In this document: positions 18,025 to 27,201 of the stretch, one piece after another
Layout: every line of letters starts with the position of its first letter
Position numbering within the stretch: the first letter of the stretch is position 1
NCBI RefSeq assembly: GCF_900453205.1
Contig: NZ_UGQU01000002.1
Coordinates: forward strand, 1 to 64,000
DNA length: 64,000 bases
Reading direction: 5' to 3'
Source of the DNA: Moraxella lacunata
GTDB lineage: Bacteria > Pseudomonadota > Gammaproteobacteria > Pseudomonadales > Moraxellaceae
Translations under genes and position numbers: made by a program
The notes under the pieces: generated by a model
Told to the model about the DNA's origin: nothing
Database searches by the model: none
What the model saw: the letters and a program-made list of their open reading frames with translations, nothing else

Positions 18025-20887
18025 AATCATCAATGTACTCAAAAAATAACTCCATACTGTCCTTGCCCGCCACATATAATGTGCGGGTTTTGATTGGCTT
18101 AGGTTTGTCGTTAATAAGCTCCAGGCTTTCAGCCTGAGCTGTAGTTACTATCATGGTTTCACCACGAGCATTTGTTCTACCTTGAATTTTCCTATTATCA
18201 CTGACATTTATCTGATACGGATAGTTCGCTAATGGTTTGTTGGTTCTGCTGGAGGTGATGATATATTGACCAACAAATGGATGTCTAAGCTTGGGCACCT
18301 CATACCCCACATACTCACCCCCCTCCATCACCTTCTCATTGCTCTTAACCCTAAACACCCCAGGTGTTGTGATAAACACGCCTTGTTCGTTCATTTTAAA
18401 CTCAGAACCACAGATGTTGATGGATAATTGAGTGGGGCTTGTGATTTGGATTTTACCTTCTGTTGAGATAATCTCTATGTTGTCTTTGGCGATGTGTTTG
18501 ATGTTGCCTTGTTGGGCTTGTAGTTCTATGTCGTCTTTGGCGGTGTAGTGTTTAATACCTCCTGTTTGGACAAAGACTCTGATGCCGTTTTGGACGGTTA
18601 GATTGTACTTTGAGGTGGTGGCAAGGCTTAGGTCTTTGTTTGTGGTGATGGCAAGGTTGTTGTCGGTGGTGATGTGAATGTTTTGTTTGGCAGTTAAGGT
18701 CATGCCCGCCAGTGAGCTAAGGACGATGTGTGGGTTTGACAGCTCTGGATGACTTAGGGTGTCATCTAAGTCGTCATCGTGGTGATTGACATGGGCATGA
18801 TGGTCATTGATCTCCCTACCTGTCATGCTTGTGTTAAGCCCATCTAAGGTGGGCATGAGGGTATTATCCAAGGCTCGCTCTTCGCATTGTGCTTGGATGC
18901 TACTTTGTATGAGTGATGAGTGGGTGCTTGTGGCTTGTTCTAATTGACTTGTGGTCTCTTTGATGTCTTTGATGTGACTTGTGGCATGTGGCCTCCCATG
19001 CGTGGTAATCACCACACCTTTATCTGCTCTTACCACCCCATGTCCATCAGTTCTCACCTCAAAGCCCTCGCCTCGGTATTCACCTCGTCCTTGGGGGGTG
19101 GTAAGACGTCTGATGTGTCCTAGGTTAATCTCGGTGTGTAGGTGGTCGGATTTTAGGTGGGTTTGCAGTTTGTCTTTAGTGTCATCCATGATGAGTTGGT
19201 TGGATTTGTCTCCCCCATACTCTTTGGAGCGGATGCCAGAGAGGACTTTTTCATGAGGGAGGGTGTATAGAGGCATGTTGTTTGGATTGGTCAAAGAGCC
19301 TGCCACATAGGGCATGTCAGGATTGCCTCCAAAGAAGTCAATGATGACCTCTTGGCCTGCTCTGGGTAGTGCAATGTGCCCATAGTGATCTCCTGCCCAG
19401 GTACTGGCGACACGAAGATAGCAGGTGTTTATCTGACTTAGGTCATCTTTGTCATCACCGGTGCGATTGTCTACAAGGTGTCTTTGGGTGAGTGTGGGTT
19501 TATCCCAGTGAAACTTGACTTTGATGCGACCGTATTGGTCGGTGTGTATCTCTTCACCTTCTGGGGCGACGACAGTGGCGGTTTGGGTACGGGCAATGGG
19601 TCTTGGGCAGGGGGTTGTGGGCACAAGCGGATGTGTGGCAGGGTATGCGGTAAAGCTTGTATCAGCGGTATAGTACTGATGGGTGTTGTTGTCTTCATCG
19701 ATGGGTTTGATGCTCATCTGTAAGGCGTAGACAACCCAGTCGGTATTCATGCTTTGATGAGGGTGACCTGTTAGGGTAAATAAATGGGCAACCTGTATGC
19801 CCTTTAGTCTGCCATGTGCGGTGGCACTTAGGCTTTGATGCCGATAAGAGGCGATAAGCTGTTCGTTTTTTGTGGCCAGCTCATCACCCCCCGCTCGTCT
19901 GCCTTGATGCCATTCATAGCGTTGTAGGTGATGGATGAGTGCCTGATGTGGTTTGTGTGTGTCAGTTTGCACCCCTTTTATGGTATCATGAGCCATTAGG
20001 GGTTCATTAGGGGTTTTAAACTGATAATCAGATAAGAGACTTTGGGCACAGGTCAGTCTGCTTTTGGGGTTAAAGTGTTCTAGGTATTCAGCATACTCTG
20101 GCATACGCTGATTGGGTGGATAGAGCGTCAAGGTGTCATAAAAGGGATTGGCGTGTCTTTTTAGGTGACTGACATGGTCGGTGATGATTAGGGTGTGATT
20201 GTCTTTGGTGTGTTCAAAGTAAAAGCTGATGCCATGCTCACTCATGAGGCGAGTGATGAATGCGTAGTCTGATTCGTCATATTGGGTTTGGTAGTCTTGT
20301 TCAGGATAGTCATGGATGAGTTCAAACTGCCAAGGATAAGGGTAGCAGGATAACACCTCTTCGATGATTTGTGGGATGGATTTGTGTTGGTGGATGTGGT
20401 AGTTATTTGTTTTGGTGAGTAGGTAAGTCCATGGAGATAAGGTGAGTTCATAGACGGCATGCCTGTTGTGTGTGGTGAGTTTGGCACAGCTGGTGATGAT
20501 GCCATGTCTTGTGACTTGTCCTGTGATGGTTCTATCATCGATGGGGTGTTTGTCATTTAAGTCAAGGGATATGCCTAAGGGCGTGCCGATGAGGGAGCTT
20601 AGGTCTAAGTGAGAGGCGACGCTTTGGTAGGAGGTGGTGCCTTGGTGGGGGGTACCCTCTTTGGGGTGGATGATACTGCCATGATAAGCTTCAAAACTGA
20701 CATAACCTTCTAGCCCCTCTATACCATGGGCAGGGTTGCCATGTTCGTCTTTGGCTTTGACGATGAGTTTGTATTCAAACAGTCCGTTGATACTCTCTAC
20801 CCCTTGTAAGCTGTCGAACCATAGATAAGGCGTGCCAGATACACTTTTGGGCAGATAAACAGAGTGTAGATGAGCACGATGGTTCAT
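18023..20887 (-). CDS. vgrG: vgrG copy D, T6SS spike protein with TTR-like tail
   Basis: A 954-residue VgrG, the same as copies C and E up to GGEYVGYEVP (about residue 866), with a private tail of about 88 residues (from KLRHPFVGQYIITSS). The tail contains NKPLANYPYQINVSDNRKIQ and GRTNARGETMIV, again the layout of a TTR-like adaptor. Its expected partner is the VRR-Nuc protein, now on the far side of the IS1 element. The IS target duplication overlaps the TAA stop codon, so the protein is unaltered but the downstream mRNA is interrupted. Confidence 0.92.
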   Translation of the reverse strand: MNHRAHLHSVYLPKSVSGTPYLWFDSLQGVESINGLFEYKLIVKAKDEHGNPAHGIEGLEGYVSFEAYHGSIIHPKEGTPHQGTTSYQSVASHLDLSSLIGTPLGISLDLNDKHPIDDRTITGQVTRHGIITSCAKLTTHNRHAVYELTLSPWTYLLTKTNNYHIHQHKSIPQIIEEVLSCYPYPWQFELIHDYPEQDYQTQYDESDYAFITRLMSEHGISFYFEHTKDNHTLIITDHVSHLKRHANPFYDTLTLYPPNQRMPEYAEYLEHFNPKSRLTCAQSLLSDYQFKTPNEPLMAHDTIKGVQTDTHKPHQALIHHLQRYEWHQGRRAGGDELATKNEQLIASYRHQSLSATAHGRLKGIQVAHLFTLTGHPHQSMNTDWVVYALQMSIKPIDEDNNTHQYYTADTSFTAYPATHPLVPTTPCPRPIARTQTATVVAPEGEEIHTDQYGRIKVKFHWDKPTLTQRHLVDNRTGDDKDDLSQINTCYLRVASTWAGDHYGHIALPRAGQEVIIDFFGGNPDMPYVAGSLTNPNNMPLYTLPHEKVLSGIRSKEYGGDKSNQLIMDDTKDKLQTHLKSDHLHTEINLGHIRRLTTPQGRGEYRGEGFEVRTDGHGVVRADKGVVITTHGRPHATSHIKDIKETTSQLEQATSTHSSLIQSSIQAQCEERALDNTLMPTLDGLNTSMTGREINDHHAHVNHHDDDLDDTLSHPELSNPHIVLSSLAGMTLTAKQNIHITTDNNLAITTNKDLSLATTSKYNLTVQNGIRVFVQTGGIKHYTAKDDIELQAQQGNIKHIAKDNIEIISTEGKIQITSPTQLSINICGSEFKMNEQGVFITTPGVFRVKSNEKVMEGGEYVGYEVPKLRHPFVGQYIITSSRTNKPLANYPYQINVSDNRKIQGRTNARGETMIVTTAQAESLELINDKPKPIKTRTLYVAGKDSMELFFEYIDD

Positions 20888-20925
20888 GGGATGTCCTTAT
20901 TGAATGATTGAATGGTTAGGTGGGG

Positions 20926-20991
20926 TTAATGAGAATGATTTAGGAGTGATTGGATTTTAGCATGGGAGGTGGGAGGGGGTCAAGGGGGGGG
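20926..20991 (-). promoter_or_regulatory. vgrG D promoter with homopolymer spacer, G4-type motif and Fur-like box
   Basis: TTGACC (20978-20983), 18-bp spacer, TGCTAAAAT (-10 at 20954-20959). The upstream G/C tract is eight (20984-20991). The Fur-like TTAATGAGAATGATTTA is at 20926-20942. Homology with copy E continues a further 18-19 bases past the tract. Confidence 0.7.
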
Positions 20992-21027
20992 ATGAAAATT
21001 TGCTTGATTGTTGGAAAAGACAGTTGA

Positions 21028-21057
21028 TGAAAAGCGTCCAAACAGGAACGCTTTTCA
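21028..21057 (-). terminator. terminator after module E cargo
   Basis: Inverted repeat TGAAAAGCGT / ACGCTTTTCA with a 10-base loop in which GGA and TCC can add to the stem. It lies 38 bases after the DUF3396 gene that ends at 21096 and just upstream of the vgrG D promoter. Confidence 0.7.
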
Positions 21058-21095
21058 AATTTAAGAAAATAAAATCAAAAGGTTTTGTATTACAA

Positions 21096-22475
21096 TTATA
21101 ACACTTCCACCAAAGTCCAAGTAATCTCCATCGCCTCCACAGTACGCCAGTTTGTGTCCATATGGATAAAATAAGGGGCGATGTCACCTTTTTTAAGGAC
21201 GACATATTGGCGGTAGTCAATGAGTTGTCCGTCATATTCGTTGATATTGTGGTACCTAAACTGACCACGATTATAATCATACTCGTCTAAATAAATATAA
21301 CGCCCATCTTGCTGACAAACCTCCCCTGTCTTGACAGCAATAACATCGCCTGTTTCTGACTTAATAGGCTCTGCGGTAATGTCAGGTTTGCTTTTTTGGG
21401 GAAAAGCTCGCCATAGATTAGGGTCATCAAAGCGTCTTAACCAAAGGTCAGTGAAGTAGGCGTTAAAGGTTTGGTAGCCGATACCACCATCATATTCGTT
21501 CATTAATCTAAGAGAGCCATAATGCCCGTTTCGCATCGGACGACAAATGTCATTAACATCCAAATAACTTTGTGGAATAGGCTCATCAGCAGGTAACAGC
21601 TGTGGCACTTCATCGGCAATCAAGAGTACGCCATTATCGTATAATTTATGCTCCACTGACTTGGCGGTTACTTGCTCTAATAATTTATTCCTACCACCAA
21701 TACGCTCTGCCAAGTCATCACTGATATAAGTCCACCAATCAATACTACGAATGCCGTGGTGCATAGCAACAGCATCCCATGTACTTGGCACAGCTATGCC
21801 AATAAATTTTTTACATTGATTTAGCTCATCAAAACCATATTCCTTTTCATAACCAATCGCCGTTCCCCAACCCATATAAGCAAAATAAGGGTTTAATTTA
21901 TGCACGCAATAATTAAACAAATTGATAATTACTGCTTGTTTGTCAGGGTTAAAAAAATCCGCCCTATCCACCCGAAATCTAAGCTGGCTAATATTTTCAA
22001 GTTGCCAGTCTCGTTCAGTCAGACAAAACAGCTCATAAGGCACCGCTTCTTGCATGAGCTTATGGTTGCCTGCTGACACAAACCATTCAATGACATCATC
22101 TGGGTCTTTGCGCTCTTCTAGGATTTCGTTAAAGCTCGGTAATTTATCAAAGGGTTTTTCTGTCCATCTGCGGTTCTTGGAATTAAACCCCCAAGTGATA
22201 TGCTCGCCAAAGAGTGCCATATACTGACTGATACAATCTCTTAAATGTTCTCGTGTTTCTTGTAGGTGTCCATCTCTAAAAAATAAACAAGCGGTCAGAT
22301 GTACATCATTAACGGTTACTTCTTTGCCGTCTATGATGTCATAGTAATGAAAGTCTTCTTTGTATTCGTTCATGTCGTTTAGGGTTTTCACGGGGTTCTC
22401 CAAGTTAAGATCTAATCTTAAAAAATCACTATTTGTTCTCATTCTCTCCCCAATATAAAGATTTGTACCACTCAT
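21096..22475 (-). CDS. DUF3396 type VI immunity protein of module E
   Basis: A 459-residue DUF3396-family protein. The typical core includes MGWGTAIGYEKEYGFDELNQ, KFIGIAVPSTWD and HGIRSIDWWTYISDDLAER (about residues 200-265), parallel to the other DUF3396 protein in module D but clearly different in sequence, so it should protect against a different toxin. The start at 22475 has GAGGAA five bases upstream and overlaps the end of the preceding lipoprotein gene by 47 bases; the ATG at 22442 has its purine stretch too close. No free effector gene is present in this module, so the target may be the C-terminal domain of VgrG E itself. Confidence 0.75.
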   Translation of the reverse strand: MSGTNLYIGERMRTNSDFLRLDLNLENPVKTLNDMNEYKEDFHYYDIIDGKEVTVNDVHLTACLFFRDGHLQETREHLRDCISQYMALFGEHITWGFNSKNRRWTEKPFDKLPSFNEILEERKDPDDVIEWFVSAGNHKLMQEAVPYELFCLTERDWQLENISQLRFRVDRADFFNPDKQAVIINLFNYCVHKLNPYFAYMGWGTAIGYEKEYGFDELNQCKKFIGIAVPSTWDAVAMHHGIRSIDWWTYISDDLAERIGGRNKLLEQVTAKSVEHKLYDNGVLLIADEVPQLLPADEPIPQSYLDVNDICRPMRNGHYGSLRLMNEYDGGIGYQTFNAYFTDLWLRRFDDPNLWRAFPQKSKPDITAEPIKSETGDVIAVKTGEVCQQDGRYIYLDEYDYNRGQFRYHNINEYDGQLIDYRQYVVLKKGDIAPYFIHMDTNWRTVEAMEITWTLVEVL

Positions 22476-23436
22476 TTGCTTCCTCTAGGGTGGCGATTTT
22501 AATATTTGGATCTTTGGTGCATTTCATGTTATGCTGATGAAATAAAGTGGTTAAGGCATCAAAAGCCAACGATGTTTGTGCAAATTCATGATCATCTTGA
22601 GCATAAGCGAAGTATTGGCAGGCTTTATCTAAATTCTTGGTAGTACCAAAACCAAAAGCATAAAGTTGGGTTAGATAGGGTAGCAATTCAGGGTCATGTG
22701 AGCGTTCAAAATAATGATTGATGACGGTAAAAAACTCATTGGCGGTCTTGGAATTAGTTAAGGCTTTAAAGTCACGCAAATCAGCGTAAAAATAACTCTC
22801 TCCCCAGTTAAAATAATTATCTTTGGATTGATAACTTTGGTTGCTGGCAATAAAAGAGATGTAACCTCTTAACAGACTCTTGTCTCGTGCCTTTGCCATG
22901 ACAAGTTCGTAGTAATAATCATTAATCATTTCTTTTAAAAACTCGTCGCTTTGGTAATTACTAAACTCCTTTAAAGCTTCATAATATGTTTTGGTTTCTA
23001 ACTCATCATAAGCGTGGTCGGCATACCAGTCAATAATACGCCATTTGGCATTCATCTGTCCTTGTCTTGCCAATTCATAATAGACTTTGCCATCTTGATA
23101 TTTATCCTCATCTGTATAGGAAAAGTTAGGGTCGTTAAGGTCGGCAGTCAGTTTTGAAGCTTGCAATGCGTACATCGCATCCAGATGACCTTCACTGGCT
23201 AGTTTTTTGACAATCATCATCTCAACGATCTCTGGCTTATGATAGTAACTATCACGAAAGAATTCGGTTGCTTTGGATGCTTGCCTTGGCGTCCATCTTG
23301 GATTGGCAAGCCAAGGGTATTTGCTGCTCATCGTGGTTTCTCCTATATGATTGGATTGGTTTGAATTGGTGGTATCAGTTGGCTGACAAGCCATTATCAA
23401 CGCTGTGCCTGATAATAAAATAGCATACTTTAACAT
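22429..23436 (-). CDS. Sel1-like repeat lipoprotein, candidate immunity or accessory protein
   Basis: A 335-residue protein beginning with a lipoprotein signal peptide (MLKYAILLSGTALIMACQ; lipobox with Cys near residue 17). The mature part is alpha-helical with Sel1-like repeats, clearest in LPYLTQLYAFGFGTTKNLDK (about residues 258-277) ending in ACQYFAYAQ, and earlier ELARQGQMNAKWRIIDWYAD. The start at 23436, four bases after the vgrG E stop, is chosen because it begins the signal peptide; a longer upstream frame only overlaps vgrG E. A periplasmic lipoprotein directly after an evolved VgrG with a LysM domain suggests protection against a periplasmic activity; this is inference. A second, DUF3396, gene follows. 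Confidence 0.7.
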   Translation of the reverse strand: MLKYAILLSGTALIMACQPTDTTNSNQSNHIGETTMSSKYPWLANPRWTPRQASKATEFFRDSYYHKPEIVEMMIVKKLASEGHLDAMYALQASKLTADLNDPNFSYTDEDKYQDGKVYYELARQGQMNAKWRIIDWYADHAYDELETKTYYEALKEFSNYQSDEFLKEMINDYYYELVMAKARDKSLLRGYISFIASNQSYQSKDNYFNWGESYFYADLRDFKALTNSKTANEFFTVINHYFERSHDPELLPYLTQLYAFGFGTTKNLDKACQYFAYAQDDHEFAQTSLAFDALTTLFHQHNMKCTKDPNIKIATLEEANEWYKSLYWGENENK

Positions 23437-23440
23437 CTGT

Positions 23441-26400
23441 TTACCCACATGGAATAAGAAGTTTTTGTCCGATTTTAAGATTGTTAATGTCGGATAGGTT
23501 ATTTTCCTTGGCAATGGCATTAATGGTCGTACCATATTGTTTGGCAATGGTTGCTAGGCTTTCGCCTTTACGTACGGTGTGGATTTTCATCTTACTAGGG
23601 TTGCTTTGTGGATTGCATTGCACGGGTTTGGCAACAGCACCATGAAAGACACGGAAAGCACCTTTGATTCTAGGTTCGCCGATTTGATCTTTGCCTTTTT
23701 TGAATCTGGCATAAATGCCACTAAATTTATGATGACCCACAGCTGTTTTAAACCACGCCAATGAAGTTGGAGCATAAACTGTAACTCCTAAGTGTTTTGC
23801 CAAACGTTCTGCGATAGAATTGACACCATTACCTGCTTGACAAGCAATGATAACAAGGGGTTTGTCTGATTTGTAGCCATCTTTTATTAACTGGTTGGCA
23901 ATATCAGCAACTCTTGTGTAGCGTTCTTCACCATACATAATGATATTAGGATTGGCATGAGTAAACAAATAAAAATATCCAGCTTTTAAATGCTTTTCTT
24001 TAATGATGGTCTCTGTCACAGGATATAATGAATCATCTGTTGAAAACCAATTCACATATTCAACCTGCTTAATAGAAGCACCCTTTGTATTCTTGATAAG
24101 ATTCTCAATGGTTACCAATTTTGCACCCTTTGGTACATCAGGCACAGCATCTAGTGCATATCCTTGAAGCTTCATGTCGTCAATCTTTTTGGCGAGAGCG
24201 GTATCTTTTTTTCTTAATTCAGCGATATAGCCACTGCTTGTTGCTTGATTATCTGGAATGGTCTTTGCCTTACTACTTGCTGGCACAGCGGATAACTCAG
24301 ATGGGTTATTTTGATTTATCTCATCATCTACCCACAAATCCGCAACCTCACGGAGATCTAGTACTTCGTAATACCCCATGCTTGGCACAACTTCAAGCAT
24401 ACCATCTTCAAATTGAGGAATAAAACCAAATCTGTCTGATACGCCTCGGAATGTTTCGCCATCTTCATTAAGAATACGATATTCCCTAAAAGGCAACGCT
24501 TTTTGCGTAGTCTCATCAATCAGAACAAAGCCTTTTTGTCGTTTTTTTGGGTCGGATTGTGGCAACCTCGGCACCTCATACCCCACATACTCACCCCCCT
24601 CCATCACCTTCTCATTGCTCTTAACCCTAAACACCCCAGGTGTTGTGATAAACACGCCTTGTTCGTTCATTTTAAACTCAGAACCACAGATGTTGATGGA
24701 TAATTGAGTGGGGCTTGTGATTTGGATTTTACCTTCTGTTGAGATAATCTCTATGTTGTCTTTGGCGATGTGTTTGATGTTGCCTTGTTGGGCTTGTAGT
24801 TCTATGTCGTCTTTGGCGGTGTAGTGTTTAATACCTCCTGTTTGGACAAAGACTCTGATGCCGTTTTGGACGGTTAGATTGTACTTTGAGGTGGTGGCAA
24901 GGCTTAGGTCTTTGTTTGTGGTGATGGCAAGGTTGTTGTCGGTGGTGATGTGAATGTTTTGTTTGGCAGTTAAGGTCATGCCCGCCAGTGAGCTAAGGAC
25001 GATGTGTGGGTTTGACAGCTCTGGATGACTTAGGGTGTCATCTAAGTCGTCATCGTGGTGATTGACATGGGCATGATGGTCATTGATCTCCCTACCTGTC
25101 ATGCTTGTGTTAAGCCCATCTAAGGTGGGCATGAGGGTATTATCCAAGGCTCGCTCTTCGCATTGTGCTTGGATGCTACTTTGTATGAGTGATGAGTGGG
25201 TGCTTGTGGCTTGTTCTAATTGACTTGTGGTCTCTTTGATGTCTTTGATGTGACTTGTGGCATGTGGCCTCCCATGCGTGGTAATCACCACACCTTTATC
25301 TGCTCTTACCACCCCATGTCCATCAGTTCTCACCTCAAAGCCCTCGCCTCGGTATTCACCTCGTCCTTGGGGGGTGGTAAGACGTCTGATGTGTCCTAGG
25401 TTAATCTCGGTGTGTAGGTGGTCGGATTTTAGGTGGGTTTGCAGTTTGTCTTTAGTGTCATCCATGATGAGTTGGTTGGATTTGTCTCCCCCATACTCTT
25501 TGGAGCGGATGCCAGAGAGGACTTTTTCATGAGGGAGGGTGTATAGAGGCATGTTGTTTGGATTGGTCAAAGAGCCTGCCACATAGGGCATGTCAGGATT
25601 GCCTCCAAAGAAGTCAATGATGACCTCTTGGCCTGCTCTGGGTAGTGCAATGTGCCCATAGTGATCTCCTGCCCAGGTACTGGCGACACGAAGATAGCAG
25701 GTGTTTATCTGACTTAGGTCATCTTTGTCATCACCGGTGCGATTGTCTACAAGGTGTCTTTGGGTGAGTGTGGGTTTATCCCAGTGAAACTTGACTTTGA
25801 TGCGACCGTATTGGTCGGTGTGTATCTCTTCACCTTCTGGGGCGACGACAGTGGCGGTTTGGGTACGGGCAATGGGTCTTGGGCAGGGGGTTGTGGGCAC
25901 AAGCGGATGTGTGGCAGGGTATGCGGTAAAGCTTGTATCAGCGGTATAGTACTGATGGGTGTTGTTGTCTTCATCGATGGGTTTGATGCTCATCTGTAAG
26001 GCGTAGACAACCCAGTCGGTATTCATGCTTTGATGAGGGTGACCTGTTAGGGTAAATAAATGGGCAACCTGTATGCCCTTTAGTCTGCCATGTGCGGTGG
26101 CACTTAGGCTTTGATGCCGATAAGAGGCGATAAGCTGTTCGTTTTTTGTGGCCAGCTCATCACCCCCCGCTCGTCTGCCTTGATGCCATTCATAGCGTTG
26201 TAGGTGATGGATGAGTGCCTGATGTGGTTTGTGTGTGTCAGTTTGCACCCCTTTTATGGTATCATGAGCCATTAGGGGTTCATTAGGGGTTTTAAACTGA
26301 TAATCAGATAAGAGACTTTGGGCACAGGTCAGTCTGCTTTTGGGGTTAAAGTGTTCTAGGTATTCAGCATACTCTGGCATACGCTGATTGGGTGGATAGA

Positions 26401-27163
26401 GCGTCAAGGTGTCATAAAAGGGATTGGCGTGTCTTTTTAGGTGACTGACATGGTCGGTGATGATTAGGGTGTGATTGTCTTTGGTGTGTTCAAAGTAAAA
26501 GCTGATGCCATGCTCACTCATGAGGCGAGTGATGAATGCGTAGTCTGATTCGTCATATTGGGTTTGGTAGTCTTGTTCAGGATAGTCATGGATGAGTTCA
26601 AACTGCCAAGGATAAGGGTAGCAGGATAACACCTCTTCGATGATTTGTGGGATGGATTTGTGTTGGTGGATGTGGTAGTTATTTGTTTTGGTGAGTAGGT
26701 AAGTCCATGGAGATAAGGTGAGTTCATAGACGGCATGCCTGTTGTGTGTGGTGAGTTTGGCACAGCTGGTGATGATGCCATGTCTTGTGACTTGTCCTGT
26801 GATGGTTCTATCATCGATGGGGTGTTTGTCATTTAAGTCAAGGGATATGCCTAAGGGCGTGCCGATGAGGGAGCTTAGGTCTAAGTGAGAGGCGACGCTT
26901 TGGTAGGAGGTGGTGCCTTGGTGGGGGGTACCCTCTTTGGGGTGGATGATACTGCCATGATAAGCTTCAAAACTGACATAACCTTCTAGCCCCTCTATAC
27001 CATGGGCAGGGTTGCCATGTTCGTCTTTGGCTTTGACGATGAGTTTGTATTCAAACAGTCCGTTGATACTCTCTACCCCTTGTAAGCTGTCGAACCATAG
27101 ATAAGGCGTGCCAGATACACTTTTGGGCAGATAAACAGAGTGTAGATGAGCACGATGGTTCAT
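23441..27163 (-). CDS. vgrG: vgrG copy E, evolved VgrG with putative clan CD peptidase and LysM domains
   Basis: A 1240-residue VgrG. Residues 1 to about 866 match copies C and D; then come a TTR-like segment (KGFVLIDETTQKALPFREYR...), a linker, and a domain at about 990-1165. There a β-strand ends in FTHANPNIIMYG (His) and another in PLVIIACQAGNG (Cys), followed by AERLAKHLGVTVYAPTSLAW. This His...Cys arrangement with the following helix resembles caspase-like clan CD peptidase domains found at toxin ends. The last 45 residues are a LysM peptidoglycan-binding repeat (HTVRKGESLATIAKQYGTT...GQKLLIPCG). It thus looks like a spike fused to its own effector that acts near the cell wall. Peptidase activity is inferred, and substrate is unknown. 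Confidence 0.88.
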   Translation of the reverse strand: MNHRAHLHSVYLPKSVSGTPYLWFDSLQGVESINGLFEYKLIVKAKDEHGNPAHGIEGLEGYVSFEAYHGSIIHPKEGTPHQGTTSYQSVASHLDLSSLIGTPLGISLDLNDKHPIDDRTITGQVTRHGIITSCAKLTTHNRHAVYELTLSPWTYLLTKTNNYHIHQHKSIPQIIEEVLSCYPYPWQFELIHDYPEQDYQTQYDESDYAFITRLMSEHGISFYFEHTKDNHTLIITDHVSHLKRHANPFYDTLTLYPPNQRMPEYAEYLEHFNPKSRLTCAQSLLSDYQFKTPNEPLMAHDTIKGVQTDTHKPHQALIHHLQRYEWHQGRRAGGDELATKNEQLIASYRHQSLSATAHGRLKGIQVAHLFTLTGHPHQSMNTDWVVYALQMSIKPIDEDNNTHQYYTADTSFTAYPATHPLVPTTPCPRPIARTQTATVVAPEGEEIHTDQYGRIKVKFHWDKPTLTQRHLVDNRTGDDKDDLSQINTCYLRVASTWAGDHYGHIALPRAGQEVIIDFFGGNPDMPYVAGSLTNPNNMPLYTLPHEKVLSGIRSKEYGGDKSNQLIMDDTKDKLQTHLKSDHLHTEINLGHIRRLTTPQGRGEYRGEGFEVRTDGHGVVRADKGVVITTHGRPHATSHIKDIKETTSQLEQATSTHSSLIQSSIQAQCEERALDNTLMPTLDGLNTSMTGREINDHHAHVNHHDDDLDDTLSHPELSNPHIVLSSLAGMTLTAKQNIHITTDNNLAITTNKDLSLATTSKYNLTVQNGIRVFVQTGGIKHYTAKDDIELQAQQGNIKHIAKDNIEIISTEGKIQITSPTQLSINICGSEFKMNEQGVFITTPGVFRVKSNEKVMEGGEYVGYEVPRLPQSDPKKRQKGFVLIDETTQKALPFREYRILNEDGETFRGVSDRFGFIPQFEDGMLEVVPSMGYYEVLDLREVADLWVDDEINQNNPSELSAVPASSKAKTIPDNQATSSGYIAELRKKDTALAKKIDDMKLQGYALDAVPDVPKGAKLVTIENLIKNTKGASIKQVEYVNWFSTDDSLYPVTETIIKEKHLKAGYFYLFTHANPNIIMYGEERYTRVADIANQLIKDGYKSDKPLVIIACQAGNGVNSIAERLAKHLGVTVYAPTSLAWFKTAVGHHKFSGIYARFKKGKDQIGEPRIKGAFRVFHGAVAKPVQCNPQSNPSKMKIHTVRKGESLATIAKQYGTTINAIAKENNLSDINNLKIGQKLLIPCG

Positions 27164-27201
27164 GGGATGTCCTTATTGAATGATTGAATGGTTAGGTGGG
27201 G

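Noticed and set aside
22429-23547. Longer start (23547) for the Sel1 lipoprotein gene
   Set aside because: It would overlap vgrG E by over 100 bases and hide the lipoprotein signal peptide that begins at 23436.
5514-27163. Regular large repeats considered as a CRISPR array or phage tail repeats
   Set aside because: Repeats are 2-2.7 kb coding genes; no short direct repeats with unique spacers and no cas genes occur in the window.
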